NCBI RefSeq assembly: GCF_028368935.1
Contig: NZ_JAQNDK010000001.1
Coordinates: forward strand, 1,178,001-1,242,000
Direction: 5' to 3'
Origin: Sorangium aterium
GTDB lineage: Bacteria; Myxococcota_A; Polyangia; Polyangiales; Polyangiaceae
Length of the DNA stretch: 64,000 nucleotides
Shown: positions 7,599 through 16,055 of the stretch, piece by piece
Layout: each line of letters opens with the position of its first letter
Position numbering within the stretch: position 1 is the stretch's first letter
The notes under the pieces: model-generated
What the model saw: only the letters and a program-made list of their open reading frames with translations
Told to the model about the DNA's origin: nothing
Databases searched by the model: none
Program-made: the position numbers and the translations under genes

Positions 7599-9374
7599 GT
7601 GAGCCACGACTTCGTCCTAGAGCCCGCCGAACGCTGGCTTGCCCACGACCCCGATCCGGAGACCCAGAGCGAGCTGCGCCGGCTCATCGACGCGGCCAGG
7701 GCGGGCGAGGACGGCGTCCGCGCCGAGCTCGCCGAGCGCTTCGCCGGTCCTCTGGAGTTCGGCACCGCGGGCATCCGCGGCGTGCTCGGGGCCGGCGAGA
7801 GCCGGATGAACCGCGCCGTCATCCTCCGCACGACCGCGGGCCTCGCCCGTCACCTCCTCGAAGCGATCGGCGACAAGGCGCGGAGCGCCGGCGTCGTCAT
7901 CGGCTACGACGGCCGCCGGATGAGCCGCGAGTTCGCGGAGGACACCGCCTGCGCCCTCGCCGCCGCGGGCATCCCGAGCCACCTCTCGCCCGTCCCCTGC
8001 CCCACGCCGATCGCCGCGTTCGCTGTCGGCCACCTCGGCGCGGCCGCGGGCGTGATGGTGACGGCGAGCCACAACCCGCCCGAGTACAACGGCTTCAAGG
8101 TGTACTGGGACAACGGCGCGCAGATCATCCCACCTCACGACACAAGCATCGCCACGGCGATCGACGCCTCACCGCCGGCGGATCAGGTCCCCCGGATGCC
8201 CCTCGACGAGGCGAGGAGGCTCGGGCTCGTGCGCGACTTCCCCGAGGCGCTGGAACGGGACTACCTCGGCGCGATCGGCGGCCTCGCGGTGCGGAGCGAC
8301 GGGGATCGCGACCTCTGCATCGTCTACACGCCGCTTCACGGCGTCGGCGACCGCCTCGTCCACCGGGCGCTCGGCGAGGCCGGCTTCACGCGCGTGGCGA
8401 GCGTGCCCGAGCAGGCCGAGCCGGACGGCGCGTTCCCCACGGTCGCGTTCCCGAACCCCGAGGAGAAGGGCGCCATGGACCTGGCGTTCGCCCTCGCGAA
8501 GCAGGAGGGCGCCGACCTCGTCCTCGCCAACGATCCCGACGTCGACCGGCTCGCCGTGGCGGTGAGGCGCCCAGACGGCGAGTACGAGCAGCTCACGGGC
8601 AACCAGGTCGGCGTGCTCCTCGGCCATTACCTGCTCACCGAGGGGCGGGCGCAGGGCGAGGACGGGCGCCGGCTCGTGCTGGCCTCCTGCGTCTCGACCC
8701 CGATGCTCGGCGTGATCGCCGCGGCGCTCGGGGTTCATTACGAGGAGACGCTGACCGGGTTCAAGTGGATCGCCAACCGGGCGATGGACATCGAGCGCTC
8801 GACCGGCGCCCGCTTCGTGTTCGGCTTCGAGGAGGCGCTCGGCTACACCGTCGGCCCGGTCGTGCGCGACAAGGATGGCATCAGCGCCGCGGCGCTGGTC
8901 GCCGAGCTCGCGGCGGTGCGCAAGGCCGAGGGCAGGACGCTGCTCGACGAGCTCCAGGCGATCACCCGCAAGTACGGCCTCTACATGAGCGGGCAGCGCT
9001 CGTACACCCTGCGCGGCGTCGACGGCCTCGAGAAGATCGCCGCGATCATGGCCGCGCTGAGGAAGAGCCCGCCGGCCGCGATCGGCGGCGTCCCCGTGGT
9101 GGCGTGGCGCGATTTCGAGGCGCGCACGCGCACCACGAGCGACGGCCTTGTCGAGCCGCTCGTGCTGCCTCCGAGCAACGTGCTCGTGTACGAGCTCGAC
9201 GGCGGGAGCCGGCTCATCGCCCGCCCGAGCGGCACGGAGCCGAAGATCAAGTTCTACTTCGACGTGCGCGAGGAGGTCGCCGCGGACGAGCCGCTGGGCG
9301 ACGCCGAGGCCCGCGCGACGGCGCGGCTCGACGCCCTGGCCCGGGCGTTCTCGGGCCTCGCCGGCATCGGCTGA
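7599..9374 (+). CDS. alpha-D-phosphohexomutase (phosphoglucomutase/phosphomannomutase)
   Basis: 591-residue phosphohexomutase of the long PgcA/Pgm2-like type, interconverting hexose 1- and 6-phosphates. The four domains are in order: the catalytic serine loop TASHNPPEYNG with S157; the metal-binding loop LANDPDVDR near 310; the sugar-binding loop GFEEALGY near 410; and the phosphate-binding loop RPSGTEPK near 541. All key residues are kept. The start is GTG 7599, with no spaced Shine-Dalgarno. It could supply sugar-1-phosphates for envelope or storage polysaccharides; substrate preference cannot be decided from sequence. Confidence 0.92.
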   Translation: MSHDFVLEPAERWLAHDPDPETQSELRRLIDAARAGEDGVRAELAERFAGPLEFGTAGIRGVLGAGESRMNRAVILRTTAGLARHLLEAIGDKARSAGVVIGYDGRRMSREFAEDTACALAAAGIPSHLSPVPCPTPIAAFAVGHLGAAAGVMVTASHNPPEYNGFKVYWDNGAQIIPPHDTSIATAIDASPPADQVPRMPLDEARRLGLVRDFPEALERDYLGAIGGLAVRSDGDRDLCIVYTPLHGVGDRLVHRALGEAGFTRVASVPEQAEPDGAFPTVAFPNPEEKGAMDLAFALAKQEGADLVLANDPDVDRLAVAVRRPDGEYEQLTGNQVGVLLGHYLLTEGRAQGEDGRRLVLASCVSTPMLGVIAAALGVHYEETLTGFKWIANRAMDIERSTGARFVFGFEEALGYTVGPVVRDKDGISAAALVAELAAVRKAEGRTLLDELQAITRKYGLYMSGQRSYTLRGVDGLEKIAAIMAALRKSPPAAIGGVPVVAWRDFEARTRTTSDGLVEPLVLPPSNVLVYELDGGSRLIARPSGTEPKIKFYFDVREEVAADEPLGDAEARATARLDALARAFSGLAGIG

Positions 9375-9388
9375 GAGGAACGGCCCCG

Positions 9389-10165
9389 TCAGCCGCCCGG
9401 GCTGCGGAAGGCGGCGCGGCCGACGAAGAACGGGCCCATCTGGCTGATGAACTCCGAGGTCTGGCGGGTCTTCCGCATCGTCTGCACGATGTGGGAGAGC
9501 GGGTGGAGCTCCTTGCCCACGAGCCCGATCACGAACTCGTTGTCGCGGGCGTCGAGGCCGTGGCACGCGAGGCGGATGTCGTGGGCGAGGTCCTGGGCGC
9601 CATAGGCCCTGCCGATGGTGCCGTGCTCGCGCAGGATGCTCCCTTGCTCGCGCCCCTCGAGCTTGGAGAACGCGCCGCTGCGGCGGAGCGGATACCACAC
9701 GGCCCACGGCCAGGCGGGGTTCGAGACGGTCTCCGCCGGGCGCCGGAGCAGCCAGAAGTCGAGGTCCTGCTCGTAGCCGGTCGAGTACGTGCGCCCCAGC
9801 ATCGTGAAATCGGGGCGAAGCTCCAGGGCCCGGAGCTCGTTGCGGTTGAGCGCCGGGCGGACGGTCTGGACGAAGAAGGCGGGGTCCTCCGCCCATGTGA
9901 GCACAGCGATCCCGCGCGGATCGTTGATGTCCTCGTAGACGACCGCGCCGACGCGCTGGGACGAGAGCGCCTGGCCGGCTGCGCGGGTAAGCTCCGCCGG
10001 ATCGGCGTCGTCGCGGCAACGGAACACGAGCAGCTGCATGAACAGCCGGCGGTCGATGACCTGCGGCCGGCCGTCGCGCGGCGCCCCCCGCTCGGCGACG
10101 TCGATGTGCGGCAGCTCGGGCTCCGCGTGGCCGGCGGCGGGCCGGCCCGTGGTGGGTTCGCTCAT
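9389..10165 (-). CDS. chlorite dismutase / HemQ-family protein
   Basis: 258-residue protein of the chlorite-dismutase-like superfamily, closest in style to coproheme decarboxylase HemQ. Two ferredoxin-like halves are recognisable. In the C-terminal half, WYPLRRSG (Y158) matches the YPM-type motif that holds the catalytic Tyr of HemQ. It is followed by EHGTIGRAY and SHIVQTMRKTRQTSEFISQMGPFFVG, the family's end. The proximal heme ligand cannot be assigned with confidence. An N-terminal segment of about 35 polar residues is unlike the family. The start is ATG 10165; an upstream in-frame start at 10312 would add arginine-rich sequence. It converges on the mutase gene, with stop codons 14 nt apart, so it is not in that operon. 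Confidence 0.8.
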   Translation of the reverse strand: MSEPTTGRPAAGHAEPELPHIDVAERGAPRDGRPQVIDRRLFMQLLVFRCRDDADPAELTRAAGQALSSQRVGAVVYEDINDPRGIAVLTWAEDPAFFVQTVRPALNRNELRALELRPDFTMLGRTYSTGYEQDLDFWLLRRPAETVSNPAWPWAVWYPLRRSGAFSKLEGREQGSILREHGTIGRAYGAQDLAHDIRLACHGLDARDNEFVIGLVGKELHPLSHIVQTMRKTRQTSEFISQMGPFFVGRAAFRSPGG

Positions 10166-10172
10166 GGGCGTA

Positions 10173-10201
10173 GGGGTACCGAGGTTCGCGGAGGACGGCA
10201 A
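10173..10201 (-). promoter_or_regulatory. HemQ-like gene promoter giving a leaderless transcript (predicted)
   Basis: On the minus strand TTGCCG (10201-10196), 17-nt spacer, TACCCC (10178-10173), then 7 nt to ATG 10165. No Shine-Dalgarno lies between. The -35 hexamer is identical to that proposed for rlmN. Confidence 0.45.
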
Positions 10202-10656
10202 CTGCCAGGCGCAGCACCTCCGCAGGCGACGCGCAGCCCCCGCCGCGAGCGCCCGTCGCCGCTGCGAGCCCCCGTCACCGCCACGAGCGCCCGTCGACGG
10301 CCACGACGCCACGACGACGACGAGCGCGGCACGAAATCACGTAATGCGCATTACACCATTGCGTGTGTTGACGCCTGCGGCGGTCGCCTGGGGTCTGGCG
10401 TCTCGGGTCGAAAGGAGAGCTGGACAACCGGCGTGATCTTGCCCAGGGCCACGTCGGCTCGTGTCGTACGGCTGCTCCCACGTAATCATCTCTTGCCATC
10501 GAGCCCGACTCACGCTCCCCTGCGAGGTACAACCACGACTCCTGAAGTTGCCCCGACGATGTGCTCCTGGGCAGGGTTTCCCGCCCGGGGGCACGTGCGC
10601 CACGCCCGCGATCGGGCTCAGCTTCGCCAGGGCCTTCCCGCCGCAGGTTCGCCGCG
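10202..10656. other. divergent intergenic region
   Basis: About 450 nt between divergent genes with no supportable ORF. It contains the 14-bp palindrome at 10341-10354 and a second CACGTAAT half-site near 10480. Local AT content rises around 10330-10370. Otherwise nothing is recognised. Confidence 0.45.
10341..10354. promoter_or_regulatory. perfect 14-bp palindrome GTAATGCGCATTAC
   Basis: Perfect inverted repeat GTAATGCGCATTAC in an AT-richer patch between divergent genes, which is the normal look of a dimeric repressor operator. TTGACG occurs just to its right at 10369-10374. No regulator gene is adjacent, so the binding protein is unknown. Confidence 0.45.
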
Positions 10657-11262
10657 ATGAAGACGCACGAGACGAAGACCAAGACCTCGATCCCCGCCGG
10701 CAGATGCAAAGGAACGTTGCTGGTCAACCTCCGGTCGTTCGTCACGACGAACCGCGACGCCGGTGCGTGGGAGCGCCTGGTGACGTCGCTGCCCAAGTCA
10801 GACCGGGACGTACTCTATCAGCCGCTGCTGGTGAGCAGCTGGTATCCGATCGGCGTCTGGAACCGGGCCCTGCGAACGCACGTGCGGACTGCGAGCGACC
10901 AGGCCGCCGAGATCAAGCGGTTTGCCCGCTACGTCGCGGATCGCGACCTCAATACGGTGTTGAAGTTCGCGCTCTCGATCGCGATGCCGGACACGATCGT
11001 CGCCCGGACTGGAATGTTCTGGTCGCGCTACTTCGACTCCGGGAAGGTCTTCCCGCGCATGGTGAAGCCGCGGGAATGGGTGCTGACCATCACAGGCCCG
11101 ACCGGCGACGACGAGGGGCCCTCCGCGATGAACTGCGGAGAAGGTGTCTGCGGCTGGGTGGAGCAGGCGCTCCTCCTGTGCGGCGCGTCCACCCCAAAGG
11201 TAACCCACCAGCGGTGCCGGTTCCGCGGCGCGACCGAGTGCCTCTCCGAGGTCGTATGGTGA
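10657..11262 (+). CDS. DUF2378/V4R-like hypothetical protein
   Basis: 201-residue soluble protein. The N-terminal part (KGTLLVNLRSF ... LPKSDRDVLYQPLLVSSWYPIGVW) resembles the DUF2378/TIGR02265 family that is expanded in Myxococcales. The end (HQRCRFRGATECLSEVVW) has the spaced cysteines and terminal tryptophan of V4R or heme-NO-binding-like ligand domains. Cysteines also occur in CGEGVCGW and LLLCG, enough for a metal or small-molecule site, but ligands cannot be assigned. The start is ATG 10657, where compositional coding signal begins. It is 296 nt upstream of the heme-oxygenase-like gene on the same strand. The family match is a sequence-pattern judgement, not a search result. Confidence 0.65.
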   Translation: MKTHETKTKTSIPAGRCKGTLLVNLRSFVTTNRDAGAWERLVTSLPKSDRDVLYQPLLVSSWYPIGVWNRALRTHVRTASDQAAEIKRFARYVADRDLNTVLKFALSIAMPDTIVARTGMFWSRYFDSGKVFPRMVKPREWVLTITGPTGDDEGPSAMNCGEGVCGWVEQALLLCGASTPKVTHQRCRFRGATECLSEVVW

Positions 11263-11558
11263 GCGACCTGAGCGAGATCGGCCCTCTTGTCGTTGCGGCG
11301 GCGCCCGCGTTTGTCTATTGACTTGCTCCTTCCCCCTGATCCAGACTGGATGCAGGCGGGACACATGTACACGAAGCCTCTCATCGTGAGGTCGTCGTGC
11401 TGGCCCTCTCTTCTCTCGTGCTCGGGGGTCAGCATCGTGCCTGCGCCGCGGATTGTCTCCTGACGGCCGCTGGCCGGTCAGCTTGAGGTGATTCGGTGGG
11501 GTAGAGACCGGCGGGCAGCCACGAGGGAGATTGACCCAGAAACCCTCCAGGTAATTTC

Positions 11559-12305
11559 ATGCTGTCACCTCGCTCGCAGCGTCACAAGGAAGTCAAGGAC
11601 AGCCTCAAGGCGACGCCGCACCCGGTCTGGATCGACGACATGCTCGAGTCCCTGGCCGACCAGTGGAAGGCCGCGGTCTACACGCCGCCGATCGCGCGAA
11701 CGCTGACGGAGCCGATCGATCACGAGACCTGGAGCGTGCTCCTCCGGGAGTTCTTCTGTGTGGTCGAGGCGTTCCCGAAGTACATGGGGCTCAGCCTTGC
11801 CAAGACGACGTACGGCCAGTCACCGCGCGACTTCCTGGTGCGCGACTGGCTCATCGGCAACATCCGGGTCGAGGCGTTGCACGTGCGCTGGTACCTCGAC
11901 TGGGCGGCGGGGCACGGGATCAGCACCGCGGAGATCACGAGCCACCGCCCGAGCCCGGAGGTGGCGTCGCTCTTCGACTGGCTCTGGTCGATCTCCTACC
12001 GCGGCTCGCTCGCGGAGGCGGTCGGCGCCGTGAACTACGCGATCGAGGGGATCACCGGCGAGTGGTCTCGCGTGGTGCTGCCGGCCTTCACGAAGCTCTA
12101 TGGCGAGGGGAGCAAGTCGCTGACGTGGCTCGCGGCGCACGCGAACTACGATGACGCGCACCCGCGCGAGGCGCTCGAGATCGTCAAGCTCGCGACCACC
12201 TCTGGCGAGGAGATGCGCCGGGTGCAGTCGAGCATCAGCCGCTCCCTCGAGCTGTTCGAGCGCGCCTTCAAGGCCGTCAGCGTCCCGAGCCGCGGCGGCA
12301 GCTGA
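11559..12305 (+). CDS. heme-oxygenase-like diiron oxidase candidate (HDO superfamily)
   Basis: 248-residue all-helical protein with the look of the TenA/PqqC/CADD heme-oxygenase-like fold. The six ligand positions of diiron members can all be placed: E105 and H108 (VEALHVRW), E163 (AIEGITGEW), and H194, D198 and H201 in HANYDDAH. The E-x2-H and H-x3-D-x2-H spacings match those known for UndA- and CADD-type enzymes. That predicts a dioxygen-using iron enzyme rather than thiaminase. Candidate reactions in the family include fatty-acid decarboxylation, pABA synthesis and N-oxygenation; the substrate here is unknown. The start is ATG 11559. It ends 171 nt before the nested terminator at 12476. 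Confidence 0.72.
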   Translation: MLSPRSQRHKEVKDSLKATPHPVWIDDMLESLADQWKAAVYTPPIARTLTEPIDHETWSVLLREFFCVVEAFPKYMGLSLAKTTYGQSPRDFLVRDWLIGNIRVEALHVRWYLDWAAGHGISTAEITSHRPSPEVASLFDWLWSISYRGSLAEAVGAVNYAIEGITGEWSRVVLPAFTKLYGEGSKSLTWLAAHANYDDAHPREALEIVKLATTSGEEMRRVQSSISRSLELFERAFKAVSVPSRGGS

Positions 12306-12475
12306 CGCGCCCCCCGCGCCAGCGCCCCGCCGCTGCGCCGGGCCCCGACGGAGATACGAGATCTCCGAAGAAACCTCACAGACCCCAAGGCGAGCGCCAC
12401 ACGGCGACGGCGCGTGACCGCGGCGAAAACCGCCGGGATTCCTACCCAGCCGCACCACGCAGCACGCGAGAAACC

Positions 12476-12521
12476 GACTGGCGCGAGGAGAGAAACCTCG
12501 GAAATGCCGAGAGCGCCAGTC
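12476..12521. terminator. nested stem-loop between convergent genes
   Basis: Outer perfect 9-bp arms GACTGGCGC (12476-12484) and GCGCCAGTC (12513-12521) enclose an inner 5-bp hairpin CTCGG-AAATG-CCGAG (12497-12511). It lies between the convergent HDO-like gene and the response regulator. A pyrimidine-rich tract follows on the + strand. Best read as a bidirectional terminator. Confidence 0.6.
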
Positions 12522-12580
12522 TGTCTCCTCCCCTTCTCTTGGCCTCTTCAGTCCCCCGGGGCAGAGCGGCGGTCACCCGC

Positions 12581-12964
12581 TCAGCGGCCGTAGACGGCTT
12601 TGCGGACCTTTTTCTTGAGATCGTCGAGCACGAAGGGCTTCGTGATGTAATGGCGAGCGCCCGCCTGGATGCCGGCGATGACGTCCATCGGATCCGACTT
12701 GGCGGTCAGGAAGATGATCGGCACCCGGCGCGTCGGCTCGTGCTCGCGGAGCCGCTTCGTCATGCTCACCCCGTCGAGCTTCGGCATCATGATGTCCACG
12801 ATCACCAGATCGGGACGCGGCTCCTGCTGGGCCAGCGCGAGCCCATCGAGCCCGTTCGTCGCGACCACGGTGTCGAACTCGTCGCCGAGGAACCGGGCGA
12901 TCATCGCCGCCGTGTCCTGCTCGTCCTCCACCACCAGGATTCTCTTCTTCGTCGCGGTCACCAT
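12581..12964 (-). CDS. CheY-like single-domain response regulator
   Basis: 127-residue receiver domain with no output domain. The acidic pair is E13/D14 (VVEDEQD), the phospho-acceptor D57 is in IVDIMMPKLDG, the switch Thr is in FLTAK, and the conserved Lys is in ITKPF. The start is ATG 12964, giving MVTATKKRILVVEDE; a longer in-frame extension to 13042 has no family match. Stand-alone receivers of this type serve phosphorelays or bind partners directly. No kinase gene is adjacent, so the cognate kinase is unknown. Confidence 0.9.
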   Translation of the reverse strand: MVTATKKRILVVEDEQDTAAMIARFLGDEFDTVVATNGLDGLALAQQEPRPDLVIVDIMMPKLDGVSMTKRLREHEPTRRVPIIFLTAKSDPMDVIAGIQAGARHYITKPFVLDDLKKKVRKAVYGR

Positions 12965-13202
12965 CGGCGCCGGGAAAGATAGCGCGGAGCGGACGATGCG
13001 GGCGGTGTGCCGGGATTTTTTTCCGAAGAACGTTGGAAACACATCGATTTATTCACCGACAGCGCAAGCGCCGTCTGCGCCGGAGGCGCTCAGCGACGAG
13101 GGCCTTCGACGCACGCAGCCCCGAAAGCATCTCGGGAGAGAACGCCCGGGACCAAACGAGGTCGCGCGTCCGGAGGCGGGAGGCGGAGGTGGCGTGAAGG
13201 GA

Positions 13203-14813
13203 TCAGGTCGCGCCGGCGGCGGCGCGCTCGAGGAGCGAGGCGAGGCGATCGAGCGGCATCGGCTCCACGAACGTGCTGCCGATGTCCCGCATCAGCACCG
13301 TCCGGACCGACGAGCCCCGGCGCTTCTTGTCGAGCGACAGGAAGCGCAGCGCGGCGGAGACCGGCTCGTCCTCGATCCGGGTGGGCAGGCCGAGCCGCGC
13401 GAGCAGGCGGGTCGCCCGGTCGGCCGCCCCGCGGTCGGTCACGCCGAGCGCGCAGCCGACGCGGAACATGGCCACCATGCCGAGCGCCACCGCCTCGCCG
13501 TGGGCCAGCCGGACGAACCCGCCCTCAGCCTCGAGGGCGTGCCCGAGCGTGTGGCCGAGGTTCAGGAGGGCGCGGTCGCCCGACTCGCGCTCGTCGCGGG
13601 AAACGATGGCCGCCTTCACGGCGATCGAGCGGCGGATGACCTCGGCGAGCACGCCGAGGTCGCGCGCGAGGAGGCGGTCGGCCTCGCGCTCGAGCAGCGT
13701 GAGCAGCTCCGGATCGCCGATGCAGGCCGACTTCACCACCTCCGCGAACCCGCTCCGGTAGGCGCGGTCGGTCTCGGTGGCGAGCGCCGCCGGGCTCGCG
13801 ACGACCGCGGACGGCTGGTGGAACGTTCCGACGGCGTTCTTCGCGGGTCCGAGGTCGACCCCGGTCTTGCCGCCGACCGAGGCGTCGACCATCGAGAGGA
13901 GCGTGGTCGGCGCCGCGACCCAGCGGACGCCCCGGAGCAGCGTGGACGCAGCGAAGCCGCCGATGTCGGTCACCACGCCCCCGCCGTGCGCGAGCACCAC
14001 CGCGCCGCGGTCGGCGCCGGCGTCGATCATCGCCGTCAGCGCCGCCTCGACGGCCGCGAGCCGCTTGTGCTCCTCGCCGGGCTTGAGCACCGTGACGGCC
14101 GCGGCCGGCGTCCCCTGCGCCGCGAGCGCGGCGAGCAGCGGCGCGCCCCAGAGGCGGCTCACGTTCTCGTCCGTGACGACGAAGACGGACGTCGGCGCCA
14201 GCGCGGCGATGGCGTCCGCCGTGGACGCCGCCCCGTCGGAGGCGATGCGCACCGCGTAGCTCTTGTCGCCGAGCGGCACGAAGAGCGGGCGATCCGCGTA
14301 GGCGCGGAGGACCCGCGCCGCGACGTCCGCGGGGGAGACGCCGTCGGTCACGACGCGCGCGTGGGCATCGGCATAGACGGGGGCGCGCGCGGCCAGGAGC
14401 TCGCGGATGCGCGCCTCGCGATCCGGCGCGCCGTCGAGGAGCGGGCGGTTGCCGTTCGGCGTGCGCGCGGCGATCGTGCGCGAGGTGGCGGTGAGCGCGA
14501 CGACGCAGCCGCGCTCGAGCGCCTCGGCGCGGAGCGCGGGATCGACGAGGGCGCCGCCGCCGAGGGCGATGATGCGCGGGCCGCGCGCCGCGAGGAGCCG
14601 GCGCAGGGTCGCCGCCTCCAGCGCGCGGAAGCCAGCCTCGCCGCGCGTGGCGAAGAGCGACGGGACGCTCTCGCCGGCCTCCTCGACGATGGCGTCGTCG
14701 AGATCGAGGAACGGGAGCCTCGTGCGCGCGGCGGCGATGCGGCCCACGGTGGACTTGCCTGCCCCCATGAAGCCGGTGAGCAGGAGCGGAGGTGCGTCGG
14801 GAGGGAATTCCAT
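13203..14813 (-). CDS. aroKB: bifunctional shikimate kinase / 3-dehydroquinate synthase
   Basis: Fusion of two shikimate-pathway enzymes in 536 residues. Shikimate kinase occupies about residues 8-175: P-loop GFMGAGKST at 14-22, LDLDD, then ALGGGAL. Dehydroquinate synthase follows from about 180 to the end: KPGEEHK, HGGGVVTDIGGFAAS, LLSMVDASVGGKTGVDL, NLGHTLGHALE (zinc-binding His region) and the C-terminal SLDKKRRG. Both halves have complete motifs. The start is ATG 14813, only 5 nt after the aroC stop, so the two are almost certainly co-transcribed. It is the last gene of the hom-murI-aroC-aroKB cluster. Confidence 0.94.
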   Translation of the reverse strand: MEFPPDAPPLLLTGFMGAGKSTVGRIAAARTRLPFLDLDDAIVEEAGESVPSLFATRGEAGFRALEAATLRRLLAARGPRIIALGGGALVDPALRAEALERGCVVALTATSRTIAARTPNGNRPLLDGAPDREARIRELLAARAPVYADAHARVVTDGVSPADVAARVLRAYADRPLFVPLGDKSYAVRIASDGAASTADAIAALAPTSVFVVTDENVSRLWGAPLLAALAAQGTPAAAVTVLKPGEEHKRLAAVEAALTAMIDAGADRGAVVLAHGGGVVTDIGGFAASTLLRGVRWVAAPTTLLSMVDASVGGKTGVDLGPAKNAVGTFHQPSAVVASPAALATETDRAYRSGFAEVVKSACIGDPELLTLLEREADRLLARDLGVLAEVIRRSIAVKAAIVSRDERESGDRALLNLGHTLGHALEAEGGFVRLAHGEAVALGMVAMFRVGCALGVTDRGAADRATRLLARLGLPTRIEDEPVSAALRFLSLDKKRRGSSVRTVLMRDIGSTFVEPMPLDRLASLLERAAAGAT

Positions 14814-14818
14814 GGCCT

Positions 14819-16003
14819 TCAGTAAGAGCGGACCTGCTGGAGGTAGCTGTCGACGTTGCGCGACAGCTCGGTGAGGCTGTCGCCGCCGAATTTCTCGAGC
14901 AGGGCGGCGGCGAGCGTGATCGCGACCATCGCCTCGCCGACGACGGAGGCGGCCGCGACGGCGCAGACGTCGCTGCGCTCGAAGGCGGCGTCGAACTGCT
15001 CCTTGGTGCGCACGTCGACGGAGGGGAGCGCGCGCTTGAGCGTCGCGATCGGCTTCATGGCGGCGCGGCAGATGAGCGGCATGCCGTTCGTGATGCCGCC
15101 CTCGAGGCCGCCGGCGCGGTTCGACGGGCGGGTGAAGGCGTGCGCCCCCTGATCGTAGGCGATGGGGTCGTGCACCTCGGAGCCCGAGATGCGCGCGGCC
15201 TCGAAGCCGATGCCGATCTCGACGCCCTTGATCGCCTGGATGCTCATCAGCGCCTGCGCGAGCCGGCCGTCGAGCTTGCGGTCCCACTGCACGTGGCTCC
15301 CGAGCCCGGGCGGCAGGCCCGTGGCGATCACCTCGAAGACGCCGCCGAGCGTGTCGCCCCGGTGCGCCGCCTCGCGGATGGCGTCGCGCATCGCCTGCGC
15401 GGCAGCGGCGTCGACGCACGCGAGATCCGAGGCGCGGGCGCGCTCCCGGAGCTCGGCGAGCGGGAGCTCCCCCCCGCCCGAGGCGGCGGAGGTCGGCGAC
15501 GACACCGGGCCGATCGACAGGACGTGGGCGAAGACCTCGACGCCGACGGACCGGAGGAGCTTGCGGCAGACGCCGCCCACCGCGACCCGCGCCGCGGTCT
15601 CGCGCGCGCTCGCCCGCTCGAGCACGTCGCGCAGGTCCCGCCGGGCGTACTTCAGGCCGCCGGCCAGATCCGCGTGGCCGGGGCGCGGGCGGGTCAGCGC
15701 CTCGGGCGGCTCGGGGAACGGCTCGGGGCCCATCCGCCCGGCCCAGCTCGCGTGATCGCGGTTCTCGATCACCATGGCGATGGGGCCGCCGAGCGTCTCG
15801 CCGCCGCGCACGCCGGCGACGAGGCGGACGCGATCGGTCTCGATCTTCATCCGCCCGCCGCGCCCGTAGCCGCGCTGCCGCCGCGCCAGATCCTCGTCGA
15901 TGTCCTCGGCAAGGAGCGGCATGCCCGCCGGAATACCCTCGACGGTCGCCACGAGCTCCGGCCCGTGCGACTCGCCGGCCGAAAGCCACCTGAGCTGCGT
16001 CAT
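14819..16003 (-). CDS. aroC: chorismate synthase
   Basis: 394-residue FMN-dependent chorismate synthase, which makes chorismate from EPSP. Signature stretches: [24 protein letters not shown] at the N-terminus, [25 protein letters not shown] (second signature) and [12 protein letters not shown]. The conserved [12 protein letters not shown] is near the C-terminus. The start is ATG 16003, supported by AGGAGG about 11 nt upstream on the minus strand. It lies 52 nt downstream of murI and 5 nt upstream of aroKB. Confidence 0.95.
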   Translation of the reverse strand: MTQLRWLSAGESHGPELVATVEGIPAGMPLLAEDIDEDLARRQRGYGRGGRMKIETDRVRLVAGVRGGETLGGPIAMVIENRDHASWAGRMGPEPFPEPPEALTRPRPGHADLAGGLKYARRDLRDVLERASARETAARVAVGGVCRKLLRSVGVEVFAHVLSIGPVSSPTSAASGGGELPLAELRERARASDLACVDAAAAQAMRDAIREAAHRGDTLGGVFEVIATGLPPGLGSHVQWDRKLDGRLAQALMSIQAIKGVEIGIGFEAARISGSEVHDPIAYDQGAHAFTRPSNRAGGLEGGITNGMPLICRAAMKPIATLKRALPSVDVRTKEQFDAAFERSDVCAVAAASVVGEAMVAITLAAALLEKFGGDSLTELSRNVDSYLQQVRSY

Positions 16004-16055
16004 CGTGTGGAAAACCTCCTCTGCGCCCGGAGCCCCGAGCGAAGCTTGCTGCGTA

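Noticed and set aside
12669-14825. 718-residue plus-strand ORF
   Set aside because: Antisense to the response regulator and aroKB; no coding-type composition.
13203-15989. 928-residue ORF on the minus strand spanning aroKB and beyond
   Set aside because: The second half is real AroKB; the first half is a shadow of aroC in another frame, full of Arg/Ala with no homology. The real start is ATG 14813.
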